A stretch of 64,000 bases of DNA from Lepas anatifera (lineage: Eukaryota > Arthropoda > Thecostraca > Lepadidae): contig JAOTON010002193.1 in the NCBI GenBank assembly GCA_034440635.1, positions 930,001 through 994,000 of the forward strand, written 5' to 3'. The translations under genes were made by a program, and so were the position numbers. This document shows, one piece after another, positions 10,911-23,529 of the stretch; positions within the stretch are counted from its first letter, which is position 1, and each line of letters begins with the position of its first letter. The notes under the pieces are model-generated. The model searched no databases. It saw nothing but the letters and a program-made list of their open reading frames with translations, and was not told the origin of the DNA.

Positions 10911-12090
10911 CGATTTCTAAGGTTGGCTCGGGCCAGGAATTGGCATCACTAGCGGAGCGCGAGCACGCACACCCGCTCGGCTCGGCACACCGGGGTCAAC
11001 TGTTGGACCAAATTCTTGTCCCTTTTTCCGGCAGGTGGCTCGGAACAGTCCTTGTCAGACATTTTGTATTTATGAACGTGGCCTTTTTGTCTCTTTTACT
11101 ATTGAATACAGAGTGCTGACACCAACAGTGATAAAAGTGATGCGACCCTCCTAACAGAAGAAAACCGGGCCAGCCTAAGGAACTACTTCCCTGAAGGGAC
11201 TAATCAGTTTCAAAGACTGCGAAGAACTGTTTGCCACATGTAAAGTAATATAATTTCTTTGGGTATGCATGCGTCGTTGAAGATTTGAGTTTTTGTGCAG
11301 GGCCTTGATCTAACGACCAAGGCCACGGTTGCAGTGTGTATAATTCCTGTGAACTTGTGATTGCATTCAGAGGCAACAATCATCTCCTTCAGATGAGCTG
11401 ATTGTCAGCTGATGATAGGTGTACCACTAGCAAAGCTGAGGCACATTGCCGTTATTTTGCTGAGCATTCCTGTGAAATTTGTGGTGGAACACACACGGAG
11501 ACCCTATCACTTGTTGAAAAATGTTTGTTGGGATGCGTTATAGTGATTGGCTCCAGTGGCACACGGATGCTATTTTCAGTTGGGGGTGGGAGCAAGCCTT
11601 TTCTCGTGGGCCACTGGACTATGGCGCCCCCTCGGCAGCAAAGGGACCACCACGCAAAAATCACTGCTGAGGACATTGGTTGTGGTTTGCTGCCTAGGGT
11701 GGGGGGGGGCGTAATCGTCACCACCGACAAGAGAGAAAAAATGAATATTTGATAAACTATTTAAGGTGCTTTTAAGAAAGCTTGCTCTCTAGAACCAAAA
11801 CCTCGTCGGATCGTGGCTTATTTAATTTTATTATATTTACAAGAGCACTGGCTCTGCCTACAACGATTTCAGACTTATTCCTAATTTGGCTTAAATCGGG
11901 AATTCCTTAACGAAAAGTGGGGGCCAGCCCCCTGCACTCCACACCATTTCGACGGGTAAAGATGCAGTTGACAGACCGTTGTACTCCGGCTTACTGGATA
12001 TTGTGACAAACAGATATTGTGTACGCTATCATGAAGGGGATGAAATACTTCGTGATTTTAAATTCCTGTAAGATCAGCTTGTGACTCCTT
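10911..12090. other. Unannotated intergenic sequence
   Basis: The first ~100 bases may be the LINE 5' untranslated region. Two overlapping open frames at 11402-11752 (+) and 11452-11730 (-) carry no motif I recognise and cancel each other as evidence. Nothing else is supported. Confidence 0.4.
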
Positions 12091-12091
12091 T

Positions 12092-12420
12092 GATTATTAT
12101 CATCAGGGGACTTCCAGAACACGCAGAGTAGTCAGCGATGGGACTCGTGAAATTAGCAAGGATTCTGGATATCAGCTTGAGCCCCGGAGAAGTTGTCACG
12201 GCGCACAGAATCGGACGAAAAAAATGAGCAGGCCTATTTGTAACCTACGCGAAACGAGGCGTGCTTTATCCAAAGACGAAGAACCTAATTGACGTCGTCC
12301 TCCCAAGAGACCTGCGTTTACGCAAAACATGGTGGAGAACGTGTGCATATCCGACAACCTAACCCGCTACAACAGCGCACTCATGTTCGCTTGTCGCGAG
12401 CCGAAGACATGGGGGCCACG
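12092..12420 (+). pseudogene. Relic of a LINE ORF1 (RRM-like segment)
   Basis: On the plus strand, interrupted frames read IIRGLPEHAE, then SLSPGEVVTAHRIGRKK and LFVTYAKRGVLYPKTKNLID. This arrangement (RGLPE lead, SLSP-ED/GE, HRIGR, VTYA-RGV) is the usual pattern of the nucleic-acid binding region of LINE ORF1 proteins of the CR1/Jockey-like kind. Stops fall inside the motif, so it is dead. It belongs to a different element from the LINE at 4.8-10.9 kb and is on the other strand. No reverse transcriptase was seen nearby. Confidence 0.6.
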
Positions 12421-12639
12421 ACCCCCATGGTAAGGCGACGCCCCTGGTTCACTATGTGGCCACACCAACTCCTGGCTCGAAGCCCTAGTAAGTGTCTTGG
12501 TGCTAGAGCCTGTCATTCAGAGTCTTAGATTCCTGGATTGGACCCAGGGTGTAATTCCTCAATTGAAGGGGCACCCCGCTTCCACCCGGAAAGGTTTGGG
12601 GTCCGAAATAGTGCAGACCACGGCACCAGAACACCTGTT

Positions 12640-12915
12640 ACCAGTTTCCAAAGCTGGAAAACTCCTGGACTCTAGCCAAGAAGCTTATCAGGCCCCCAAC
12701 CAGGAAGCTGGCGGGCCCCAGCAGGAAGCAGGCGAGCCTGAGGCGAAATTAGGATGGTGAGGAAGCCAGTGGGCCCTAACAGGAAATATGATGGGCTCCC
12801 CAGCCAGGAAGCTGGCGGGCCCCCAATCGCAAATTTGGCAAACTCCATGGGAAACTGTTGGGGCCCCAAGCCAAGGGCAGGCGGGGCCCACCCGAAAAGA
12901 TGATGGCACCCTAAA
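12640..12915 (+). repeat. Degenerate tandem repeat, GGAAGCTGGCGGGCCCC motif
   Basis: A motif around CAGGAAGCTGGCGGGCCC recurs three to four times with variable spacing and drift between about 12700 and 12890. Open frames on both strands over this region (for example 12672-12923 on the minus strand) reflect the repeat and are not called as genes. Confidence 0.6.
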
Positions 12916-13758
12916 GTGAACAATGCCCATTCGACATCAGACGACCGGGCTGCCAGTCGGCCAGTGATGAGAGCTCCAGTTTACTGTCTCTTTGCTGGAG
13001 GGCCCCGAGGCAGCTTCATAAGTGCCGCCCATGGCCACCCTCCAAAACCTGATTTGCAGCGGGGGATTGCCCCCTCCCTCCAATCTTCCGCCGCTGTACG
13101 ATTCTCCATGATGTTCGATTTGGTACGTATAAATTTGGTCCGGAGTGAACCACGCTGTCAACCAGACACAGATGAATTTGTATTTTTAGGGGGGAGGGAT
13201 GCAAACAGCCAGAACCCTGTACTAATCATTTATTCATTTCGATGAGGAAATGTCATGGTTACTGCCACCCCCCCTCCCTGCGGCTTCTGGTGAATACTGC
13301 GGCGAAAATGGACGAAGAAAAGTGAAATTGTATTCTTAACTGTATAGTTTTTGTAGTTAAAAATTTAAAGTGTTAATGGCAACGGCCAACGAGATTCTGG
13401 ACCTCTATAGGGTTTAAAATGGCAATTTTCTCAGCCTGACTACCAAACGGTCAAGCAAGGGAAATAATCGCGGCACTGGCGAGTGAGAACTTCGTTTATT
13501 TCATAATGCTGCTGCTTCAGTTTTCTGTATCCCTGTTCCAGCATAGGCGAAGCACAATTTCTATGAGGTTTTGAAAGGTGACCAAAGAAGGAAAAGGGCA
13601 CTCGCAGTCGTATGACTCAAAGGTGCATATTTCAACATACCAAAGGGCGTTCTAGTTTCCTCTGTCAAACATGTTTGTTTCCTACCTCGCTCATAATTAA
13701 GGATCATGAAAGGATCATGAAAGCAAAGGGCACGATAGGGACCAGGGGCGCCTTTTCT
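12916..13758. other. Unannotated intergenic sequence
   Basis: I see nothing supportable. Opposing open frames between 12916 and 13245 lack motifs. Confidence 0.35.
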
Positions 13759-14210
13759 TTAAGGGAATGTGGCACCTTTATAACGTGATTTTAAATGAGA
13801 CAGCCAAGTTGTACAGCATGCCGGAAAACCCGGTACTCATTATATCATTTGTCCTGAAACTCAAAAGTTCCGTAGGGAAAAGCTAAAAACCTACCTGAAA
13901 TGGACCCAAAATGTACCCAAGCAGCCGGCCACACTTGCCAGCTGTTGGCATGACGACATGTTGACGTCACAGTGAGTAATCAGCCAATTGAAGCCCTTGA
14001 AGCCTATTGAATTGATAGTAGTTTCCAGATCATGACGTCATTCACAGGCAAAGGTTTATTTTTATACCCTAGAGGACATTTTAAAATAAAAATATTGAGC
14101 TTATTGTACATTTTACAGAGAAATCATGGACATTTTCATGATTTTCGGCAAAAAATACCCCTAATTACGCTAAATTCCGGGATTCGACCAAGGTGCCACA
14201 TTGCCTTTAA
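13759..14210 (-). mobile_element. MITE-450 family, copy B (reverse)
   Basis: TTAA occurs at 13759-13762 and 14207-14210, with inverted ends AGGGAATGTGGCACC and GGTGCCACATTGCCT. The interior is the reverse complement of copies A, C and D (for example GATCATGACGTCAT near 14030). It is non-autonomous. Confidence 0.88.
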
Positions 14211-15902
14211 AGTGCGACGTAATAGGGGTGGGGGCTATGGCGCCGAATCGCGTCGAGGTAATTAACTATTTGTATCAGAGGGGGAGGAGGGAGTCCTGGG
14301 GTTTTAGGGGCCGTTTTTCTTGGGGCCTTCGGGACTGGTTTTGGGCGATGGCCTGGAGAGTTTAATTTGGGCCCCAGTTGGATCTCATGTGAACCTAAAT
14401 TTAACTAAATATAACGTGTTGAAGTCTACGGTGGACCGACCTGGGGCGAATACCGACGAAAAGGGAAAAGAGAAGCAACTGACCTGAATAGAAATGACGT
14501 CAGCAATGAACCCGGCCGTCTCTGCCCTTGCTAGCCCCTCCTGGGAGGGCGAGCAGTATCAGAAAAGGCTCGGTCTAGCGAAAAATAGTTGGAGAAAATA
14601 TTGAAGAACCGCTAACCAGAGACTTAAATCTTCCCTTCCTGGCCTGGTAATTTTGCTCCGAACTGGCTCTGGCACCCATCGAGATACAAATAAGACCTTC
14701 AATACAGCATGCCATCACAATCGTTCTTGTGGCGTTGCCACCACGATCTCTCTCAATTCTAGTGCGTTGAAGAAAGTCAGCTTTTCTCACTAGACCCCAC
14801 AACTCATTTTTGTATGGAAAGACTCCCTTGTCTCGGGGTAATCAACTGATGTGCGTTGGGGAAAGTTAGCGTTTTTCTGACACCGGCAGTGAAGTTGGAA
14901 ATGAAACCCCGTGTCCTGTCGTGCATGGAGCGGTAACGCTTCAGCCGGTCTGTATATTCGGTCAAACTAAACGGGAACGAAGTACTACTGAAAGGACAGA
15001 AAAGCCTCCCGTTTCAACGTCTACTTGAATAATTGATGAATGCTCCCGGCCTTGGTTGTTGACTCAAATCCTGTTCGTGATAGCGCGAGCTTGCCGATTC
15101 TTTTGGTATTCACTGCTTTCTGTATCATTGGGATGGTAATCTTTACACCGTTTTAATCTAGGTCAGACTCTATTTGAGGGTGTAAGCTGCGTAGCGTAGC
15201 GCGACTAGATATTGATCCCACATTGCATTCCAACACTAGCTGCGTGGATTTTGTCCTGTTTCCCCCTATACCGTGTGACTCTGACACAATCGTGTATCCC
15301 ATTGTCAGACTGATGTATGTACATACTTCTCTTGGAACCCGTTAACGCAGTGCTTTGCCGCCGACAGCCTGCTACGGAAGAAACTTTGGTCCAAAAGGGT
15401 ACGGATACGGACTGGGAGCAGGCACTCTCCAGACGGAAGCCGAGTAAAGAAGCACCACCTATTGAGCAACTGAAGAGACTACAGTGTGTGCGCCCGTCAC
15501 AGGGGTGACGACGGGTGGCCAGCGCGGCAGCCAGTCCTTGGTCATTGGCGGACGCTGGAAGGGGGGACATTCCGGTCATGCCCCCCCTCCCCGAAAGCGC
15601 TGGAGGGGGTTTGCCCAAACGCTGGATAAATGTTAAAAAAGGTGTTAACACAAAGTCTGTAGAGCAAAAAATATTCGCTCCCACCCCCCCCAGGAGAGGC
15701 AGATATGGGTGTGCCTCCCCAAAACTCGGTTCTGCGTCCGCCCCTGTCCCTGGTGTACCGGTAACGACTGTCAGCCACCATTCCGAGGGACGCTTCCATC
15801 TCCTTCATATGTCTGCATTCCATTATCTGGAGATTTATCTGCTTATTAACATTCACTCTAGCTTGCAACTGCCACAACTTTCCGCGTGTACGATGTTTCT
15901 TT
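14211..15902. other. Unannotated; transposon fragment near 15.5-15.75 kb
   Basis: No gene is supported. Around 15540-15745 G/C homopolymer-rich ends (GCGGACGCTGG at the left; GGTTCTGCGTCCGCCCC at the right) look like inverted ends of a small transposon of about 200 bp. Frames at 15205-15684 (-) and 15515-15928 (+) run through it and are treated as spurious. Confidence 0.4.
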
Positions 15903-15910
15903 GGATTCAG

Positions 15911-16305
15911 CATAGAGATCCACTATAACTAGAGCGGACAGCACACCTGTGTGAACGTCAAAATTGAACGTTTTGTTAGTACAAATCTGGACCTCTGAGA
16001 GGAAGCTCGTGACTGTTTACTGAAATACCTCTCTGCTAATGGTATCCAATTTAATTCAATTCACACAATTCCAGAAAAGGTTGTCATGACAACGACCTAA
16101 TGTGCCATGAATCCTCGCAATGAATAATGTCTTTCTCTGCGAAAATTATTTAGTCGTGGCCTATATCCAGAAGCTCTCATTGAAATTGGCACGTGATTCT
16201 CCAATTAACCTGGCCAAGATTTGTACTAACAAAACTTTCAATTTTGACGTCGGGGTATTGCCGTTTTGTACAGGATGTCCTCTCTATTTATAGTAGATCT
16301 CTATG
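15911..16305. mobile_element. hAT-like MITE with 8-bp target duplication
   Basis: The 395-bp element begins CATAGAGATCCACTATAA and ends with the matching inverted repeat (TTATAGTAGATCTCTATG). A second inverted block, TTGTTAGTACAAATCT near the left end, pairs with AGATTTGTACTAACAA near 16225, so the inverted repeats are long. It is flanked by the direct duplication GGATTCAG at 15903-15910 and 16306-16313. Eight-base duplications are typical of hAT transposases, which must have acted in trans because the element has no coding capacity. The hAT assignment rests on duplication length only. Confidence 0.85.
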
Positions 16306-16313
16306 GGATTCAG

Positions 16314-17393
16314 GCTTTAGATTAGTCTCGTGCCATTCCCACGCATCATGCCGCCCAGTGTGAAGCTTTGGGCTCTCGCCGTGGGAGTGGCAAATGCAGG
16401 GTCTGTATCGTTTCCAGTGAACAGGATCTGTTTTTTCCTCTGCTGGTCAGCAGCTGTTTACTGCAGCTCGTTTGTAAGGGTTTTTTACTGCCTGTTTTAC
16501 CTGTTTAACAGCACTGAGTACAATAACCGCTGGAAACCGTGACCACACCCTCGAAGCTGGTGCGTGTGAGCCGCGTCGCTCTGACGTCGGCGGCTGTAAC
16601 TGTTGAGATTGTGGTGACCAGTAGGCTGTTAGCTGTGTCCTCTGTAGAAGTGACCGGCCCCGCGGCCCCTGAGCAGCGGAGCGTCTGCCTATTTAATGTA
16701 CGTACCTGTTAGCTGCTGCCGGCTCACGGCAACGCATCAAGTCCCTAGTAGTGAGCATATACAGACCAAACGCGGACCAAGGTGAATGCCTGACCAGTGG
16801 CGGGTGCTGAGTGTGGAAGGCATAGCTGGCCCGTCAGATGGCCGGTGTGACCCCGAGGCAGTAGTTGTTGCCTCCCTCAGGCGGTCCGCTGCGTCGTGTC
16901 AGCGGCTGGTCATAGGCGCAGTGGACTGCTCCTACTGTTCATGTGCGCTGTCTGCAAATAACGTGAATACATAGGCTATTTCTTGCTGGAGTGTCTGCTT
17001 GTGAGCTTGACTGGTCCCTTCGCCTGCCCACATTTGCTAATCGTGTAAATCAGCAAGCATAGTATGCGAACAGTTCGGAAACGAAACATGGCAGTGCTGA
17101 TTTTTCAGAACCCTCATGCGATGGCGCCAGGTTCAAGAGTGTGTTATGTTACTGTCTACCAAGCGATATCTTCAAGAGCTAAACCCGCCCTTTGAGTCAC
17201 GGTTTTTCCTTTTTGGGGGAGGGTGCCATTTAGGAACACTTTCGGCAGTTGCTCTGTAGGATTGGCACCTCTTAACTTGTTGACACAGGGCTGGCTTTGC
17301 TGGGAGGCCCGGTTGAATGCCGAGTATTTGTTCACTGCCAGCTGTGACAACTTTCCCGGCTTGACGGCATGCTGATGCTCTCGCAGCGAGATA
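16314..17393. other. Unannotated intergenic sequence
   Basis: No gene, repeat or element end could be supported in this ~1.1 kb. Confidence 0.35.
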
Positions 17394-17397
17394 TTAA

Positions 17398-18421
17398 CAC
17401 GCGCCCCGCTGGGGGAGGGGGCGAAATCCGCCCCCCCTCCTGGGTTTCCCCAAATAACGCAAAAACGAAGAAATGCAGAGCAACGAAACTTACAGTGCCT
17501 TATACCTGATCAATTTTATTTACACATCTAACCAAATTTTTTAGGTCAGGTCATGTCAGGTCAAGGAGCTATCCAAGGTCAAGCCTAAAATCAGACCTCA
17601 AAACCTAAAATCATGAGTTTGAAGCGGCGCCTAAAGAACATCTGCCAACCGATCAGTTTGAAACTTTCACAATATGATAAAGTCATTAGGGTCTACAAAT
17701 CTGCTATCTCAGAATTTTGATGTTGATGACCTAAGGTGGGGTCAATTTTTTGGTCACCCCATTATAAGTCTGCGGTAAAAATTGAAAGGGCTCGTCTTCA
17801 GTAAATACTGGATACATAAAGCTGAAAATCCTCACACCGTGTATTCTTCCCACGATCTTGACCATAAAGTTGAGGTTTTGACCATCTGATATATAAAAGT
17901 TCATGTCAGGTTACAGGAGCATACAGTGATTGTTTTGCCAATAACTTCTCACTGGATTGATATAAAGCTCTTCTTTTGCTTGCATTGTGCTTATATCGTC
18001 ATTGGGAGTCGATTGATATGCAACATGGCCATACCAGGTCACCCTGTGACCCTAACCTATCTCGATGTCAGGCCATTTTTAAAATTTAACCTAGCAAGGT
18101 CATATAATACATCATTCGATTCGCCACGATGAGAGGAATCCATTGATGCATAAATATTTTCTCTAGGTACGCTGAGTAAATATATAGAGGTGGAAACGTA
18201 CACCGCCCTTATTGTAAGCCTATGGAACCTTCTTTGACCTATGCTGACCTCAATATTGACCTGACATAAAGATCCTTTTTATAATGTCTCTTCGTCTGGT
18301 CAAGATTTCAAATGCCGTCCGTAATTTTTATTTAGCTTTCCTGGGAAATGATATACGGAGAGGGGGCGAAATACGCCCCCCAGCGGGGCGCGTCATGCCA
18401 GGGACCCCAGTGGGGCGCGTG
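17398..18421 (+). mobile_element. TTAA element, group V (CACGCGCCCCGCTGGGG ends)
   Basis: The 1024-bp element is flanked by TTAA at 17394-17397 and 18422-18425. The ends CACGCGCCCCGCTGGGG and CCCCAGTGGGGCGCGTG are inverted repeats. An additional inverted block, GGGGGCGAAATCCGCCCC, lies just inside the left end and recurs as GGGGGCGAAATACGCCCC near the right end. The interior carries GGTCA/TGACC-type hexamers like the other groups. There is no transposase. TTAA use suggests mobilisation by a piggyBac-type enzyme. Confidence 0.85.
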
Positions 18422-18425
18422 TTAA

Positions 18426-19200
18426 ATCTGATTCTGCCTTCTGAGGCCGTGCAAAGTTTGTGGGTGGAGGCCAGCACGGCCGATGGAGCAGGTTATCCCG
18501 GCTCCCCTGTTTATCAAGAGCTCTGCAATCTCCTGGATAGGGGACTTTGCTGACTGGGAACCTCATTTTGCAGCATTTCAAATGATCGCCGGTCCTTCCG
18601 GGCCATAGAAATTGTTCGCTAAGAAAGTTGCTGCCACTCCCGAGACATTGGCTTGAGGACCTATTCGGCAAATCCAGAACCCGCGTGAAGCTGTCTTCTT
18701 GGTGATGGCAGCCATCACTTCAGTGTTATGTATATAGCTTTGTATCTAGCGATCAAGCCGCATCTCGGACGTCTAAGATGTCTCTATCCTGATAAGGTGT
18801 CCTGTTTGCATTTTATCACGCGTAGGTATGGTGCTGTTTCAAAATTGATCGATGTTGAAGCTGTGAATGTTGTGCTCATGTATAGGACCTACGAGGTTGT
18901 TAAACGATGGTTGCACTGGACCTAAAAAGGTGTTTAACTTGTTTATAAACATATGACCTTTTGACTAATATACCTAGGCGTCTCGAGCCATTTTCAGGAA
19001 TCGACCTTCCTGCGCAGCAGATAGGATTGAGTGCTACCCCTGGTTTCAAGAGATATCCCCCCTGGTAATGGTAATTTTATAAGCGGGCGAGAAGTACTAG
19101 CGCATTGGCGTTTCAGCGTATCCATTGTGCATTTTGCAACGCAAGAAAGATACACAAAATGTTTCAGATGTGGCGCAGCCGGAGGCTCGTAAAAAACAGG
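18426..19200. other. Unannotated intergenic sequence
   Basis: I see no gene or element. Short opposing frames at 18284-18671 overlap the transposon end and are spurious. Confidence 0.35.
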
Positions 19201-19446
19201 TGCGACCTGACCTGGCTGCCGGGGGCCAAGACAAAACCACAACCTGGTAATGTGCGACCTGACCTGGCTGCCGGGGGCCAAGACAAAACCACAACCTGGT
19301 AATGTGCGACCTGACCTGGCTGCCGGGGGCTAAGACAAAACCACAACCTGGTAATGTGCGACCTGACCTGGCTGCCGGGGGCCAAGACAAAACCACAACC
19401 TGGTAATGTGCGACCTGACCTGGCTGCCGGGGGCCAAGACAAAACA
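19201..19446 (+). repeat. 52-bp minisatellite, about 4.7 units
   Basis: The unit begins TGCGACCTGACCTGGCTGCC and ends CCACAACCTGGTAATG; units start at 19201, 19253 and 19305 and continue at 52-bp spacing to about 19446. Units are nearly identical (for example one GGGGCC to GGGGCT change), so the array is young. A period not divisible by three rules out a regular repeat protein; the long minus-strand frames here are repeat artefacts. Confidence 0.95.
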
Positions 19447-20026
19447 CGGACGGCTCTGAGGTGGGGAGGGTACTGCATTGTTTGTTTTTAGCTATGCTTG
19501 GACATTTTATGTTATTGCGTTCGTGTTTCGACTAGTGATAAATTTTATTGTTATTTTCGGCACGGTAAGTAAGAAATTTCAGAAAACCAAAATTACATGA
19601 TAAATTCTTGTGAACATCGGGGTGGTCGCACTTCAATCACAGTGGTCCTAGGGGGATATGCAGCAGATTCATTGGCACATTAGCTGGTATATTTCCCTGT
19701 GATTTCTCTCCATGTGTGGTAACAAGTGGCCTAAAATGATAAGTCTTACTATTAGAAAATACTGTTGCCCACAAGATCTTCGAGGAAAAGCTCGCAGATC
19801 ATCGAGTTCCTTGTCTTTTTGTGGATTCCGTTAGTCGGCACAAGTGGCGAAAGGCGAGTATTTCTGCAATATAGGACGTTCGAAATTCAACAATAATAAA
19901 TTCTCTCGAGATCATGACTGTGCCGATATCATGTTGTTTATGAATGCTATACCGAAGAAGACCAAACTGAGTGCAGAAAACCTGCGTGATAGTCACGAAC
20001 TGCACAGTAGGATCCTTATAACGTGT
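19447..20026. other. Unannotated intergenic sequence
   Basis: Nothing is supported. Confidence 0.35.
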
Positions 20027-20476
20027 TTAAAGGGAATGTGGCACCTTGGTCGAATCCTGGAATGTAGTGTAATTAGGCGTACTTTTACCCAAAAATAATG
20101 AAAACCACTCATGATTTTTTCTGAAAAATGTACAATAAGCTCAATATTTTGATTTTTAAAAACTCCTCTAGGAAAAGAAATGAATATCTGCCTGTGGATG
20201 ATGTCATGATCTGGCAACCACTACCATACTTGAAACGCTTCAAGGGCTTCGATTGGCTGACGTGACGTCAGCATATGTCGTCACACCAGCAGCTCACAAC
20301 AATGGTCGCCCGGTGAGGGGCTGGTGAGGGGCTGGTGTCAGGTAGGTTTTAGCTTTTTTCTACGAAAATATCGAGTTCCAAGACAAGTGATTTATAGAGT
20401 ACAGGTTTACCGACTTGCTTTACAACTTGGCTATCTCGGTTAAAATCACGTTATAAAGGTGCCACATTCCCTTTAA
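20027..20476 (+). mobile_element. MITE-450 family, copy C
   Basis: TTAA occurs at 20027-20030 and 20473-20476, with ends AGGGAATGTGGCACC / GGTGCCACATTCCCT that are exact inverted repeats. It has the same orientation as copy D, which lies 62 bp downstream. It is non-autonomous. Confidence 0.92.
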
Positions 20477-20538
20477 AATAATAGAGAATAAGTGGCAGCA
20501 AATCTCACGGAACTCATAAGGCTTTTACTGCCAAATGC

Positions 20539-20992
20539 TTAAAGGGAATGTGGCACCTTGGTTGAATCCAGGAATTTAGTGTAATTAGGGTTATTTTTGG
20601 CCAAAAACATGAAAACGTCCATGATTTCTCTACAAAATGTACAATGAGCTCAATATTTTGATTTTTGAAATGCTCCTCCAGGGTGAAAAATAAACCTCTG
20701 CCTGTGGATGACGTCATGATCTGGCAGCTACTGCCATATTCAATAGGCTCCAAGGGCTTCGATTGGTTGATTACTCACCGTGACGTCAGCGCTGTCGTCA
20801 CACCAACAGCTGACAACTGGTCGCCTGACTGGGGTACATGTGGGGTACATTTCAGGTAGGTTTTTAGCTTTTTCTACGGAAATCTTGGAGCTTCAAGACA
20901 AATGATATATTGAGTACCGGGTTTTCTGGCATGCTTTAAAACTTGGCTATCTCAGTTAAAATCACGTTATGAAGGTGCCACATTCCCTTTAA
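20539..20992 (+). mobile_element. MITE-450 family, copy D
   Basis: TTAA occurs at 20539-20542 and 20989-20992, with the same exact terminal inverted repeats and orientation as copy C. Interior differences between C and D (for example in the stretch after the TGACGTCAGC motif) show they are separate insertions rather than a recent tandem duplication. Confidence 0.92.
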
Positions 20993-21380
20993 AGCTATCC
21001 GAAAAGCCCACTTCGTCTACCTATCAAATTTGATGTTTCCTACGTGAATTCCCTCCTGACCTTCTTGGGGTAAGGGAGAGGGGGGCAGATGTCGAAAAGG
21101 CTGCCAACTTGCCACCAATGCTGGTGACACAAGCAGATAAAGTCGGTGACAAACCAGGCAAGGAACTTACCTCAGCGTGGGAAGTTTACACTCCGTCTGC
21201 CAATACATTATTTAAGATTGAAGCATTTAGAAAGTCTGGCAAATAATTCTCCTTTGGTGCCGAACCTCACCATTTTTTGGCCTCGGATGTTTGCTTTGAA
21301 ATTGATGTTCGGATGTTTGCTTTGCTGGCGACAGTTAGACACTTCTTTCAATCTCTGAGGGGGAGACCAACGTGCTCGAT
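20993..21380. other. Unannotated intergenic sequence
   Basis: Nothing is supported; opposing short frames overlap here. Confidence 0.35.
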
Positions 21381-21384
21381 TATA

Positions 21385-22110
21385 GGTTGATATGATGATG
21401 TATTCCACGGATTTGGTTATAGGCTGGCAGGTGTGATAATTTATTCTACGGCATTAGTTATAGGTTGGTATGATAATTTATTCCACGGCTTTGACTATAG
21501 GCTGGTATGATGATTTATTTCAAGGCTTTGGCTTTAGGCTAGTAGGTGTGATAATGTATTCCACGGCTTTGGCTTTAGACTGGTAGGTATGCTTATTTAT
21601 TCGACAGCATTGGCTATAGGTTGGTTTGATAATTTATCCCCCGGCTTTGGCTGGTATGTAATTTGTTCCATGGCTTTGGCTATAGGCTGGTATGATAATT
21701 ATTCCACGGCTTTGGCTTTACGCTAGTAGGTGTGATAATTTATTCCACGGCTTTGGCTTTAGGCTGGTAGGTATGATTATTTATTCGACGGCATTGTTAT
21801 TGGTTGGTTTGATGATTTTCCCGGCTTGGCTGGTATGTAATTTGTTCCAGGCTTTGGCTATAGGCTGGTATCCACGGCTTTGGCTATAGGCTGGTAGGTA
21901 TGATAATTTATTCCACGGCTTTGGCTTTAGGCTGGTAGGTATGATAATTTATTCCATGGCATTAGGTAAAGGCTGGTAAGTATGATAATGTATTCTACGG
22001 CTATGGCCTTTAGGCTGGTAGGTATGATAATGTATTCCATGGTTTTGGCTGTAGGCTGGTATGATAATGGCTCCCGGCTTTAGTTTCAGAATGGTGTGAT
22101 AATTGGCCGC
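21385..22110 (+). repeat. Degenerate ~45-bp minisatellite, about 16 units
   Basis: The recurring unit is approximately GGCTTTGGCTATAGGCTGGT followed by AGGTATGATAATTTATTCCAC. Unit length and sequence vary (ATAG/TTTAG, with or without AGGT, occasional truncated units), so the array is older than the one at 19.2 kb. It has no coding potential. Confidence 0.9.
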
Positions 22111-23529
22111 CCGGCGTTGCAGTCTCCCCCTGTTTAATTGCGATGAAAGGGGTGCATAACCTACCAGTAAAGACAGCGTGGCAGGTGCGTGCGTATAAGA
22201 GCGGTAGACGGGATTTACCATGCAGACATTTACTTGTCAGATGTATTTACAGCGCAATACAAATACATTTTATTCCACAAAAGACCTGACATTAAATGGT
22301 TCAGCACCCTAGTACTCTAAATCCCGACAGAACAGGAATGCCTTCCGGAGGCGAACGTTTCTCTGGTAACATTCTTTGGAGAACGTCGTTGGGGCAGGTG
22401 CTTCTCCCTACTCTCTTGCGAACTATTTAAGAGCTGATACTGCTAGCAGAAAACTCTGCTGCATATTTTTACCCTTTGGATGGCTCACGAAATCTTCCAC
22501 CAGCTTCACACCACGCTCTGTGGGATCGTTCACCACATTAAGTTCTGGAATACCTTGGAACAGGAGAAGCTATACCAGTCACCAGGTTCTTAACGGAGCC
22601 ATTTCTGGTCAGAATATTTCAGATTCAGGCAATCGAATGGGCCTGTGTGCGAAACTTTTGACTTAGGATAAAACTGACCTTCGCCCCTTAAACCACATCA
22701 TTACTGCTCCCATCTCACCAAGTTTGGGCCTATTCAGACCAGGAAAAGCCGAGTTATGACGCGATAAGTGACGGAAATTTGATGAATTGGCATACCCCTG
22801 CTTTTGCACGTGCCACGATCTTTACCAGTACCCCACCCACCCGATGTGTACATACATTTAGTAACTGAATTGATAAGGCTATAAAATGGTGAAGACCCCG
22901 GTCAAGGTATGCTGTACCCTTTCGGCGATATCGACTTTTCGTTAGCGTGACGGCCGGGCCGGGCCGTGACGCTCATGTGTGAAATTTCATCCATATGTAG
23001 GGAGAGACCTCGTGGTCGCTGCGCCCGCTCGGTAATCAGATGTGTATACCTTGACCAGTATGTCTGTTTTAATGAGTCGGGCCAGCGGACTTGTGTCTGA
23101 AGTTTGATACAGCCTACCCGCGCTGAACACCTGCGAGCCACTGCCCTGCCAGGGGAAGTAATGTGGAGAGCGAACTGTGCGTTTTCAATACAAAGCCAAA
23201 ACTCAAGTAACGCATGTTTCGCATTTGAAAGATTCCCAATAAGAACGTTACGGTGCGGAATGAGATGTTGTCACGTGGCAGGACCTTGACGAGGGCCACG
23301 TATGCTGTTAGGTCGATATGTTTTGGGGAGGCAAGCGGACCGATCGGCCCTGGCCATGTCATGACCGTCACTGGCACTCACGTTACTTGGTACGTGGCTG
23401 CGGGCGGAATTATGTATTGAGCGTGCTACCGTAACTATATGGCAACATGAAAACAAAGTGGTGCGGCGTTGGGCGGCACAGAGCGACCGCACCGCCACCG
23501 GCGCGAGGGCAGCTCAGTTGGCGCTGTTG
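22111..23529. other. Unannotated intergenic sequence
   Basis: No gene is supported. Several opposing frames of 60-96 residues lack motifs. Confidence 0.35.
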
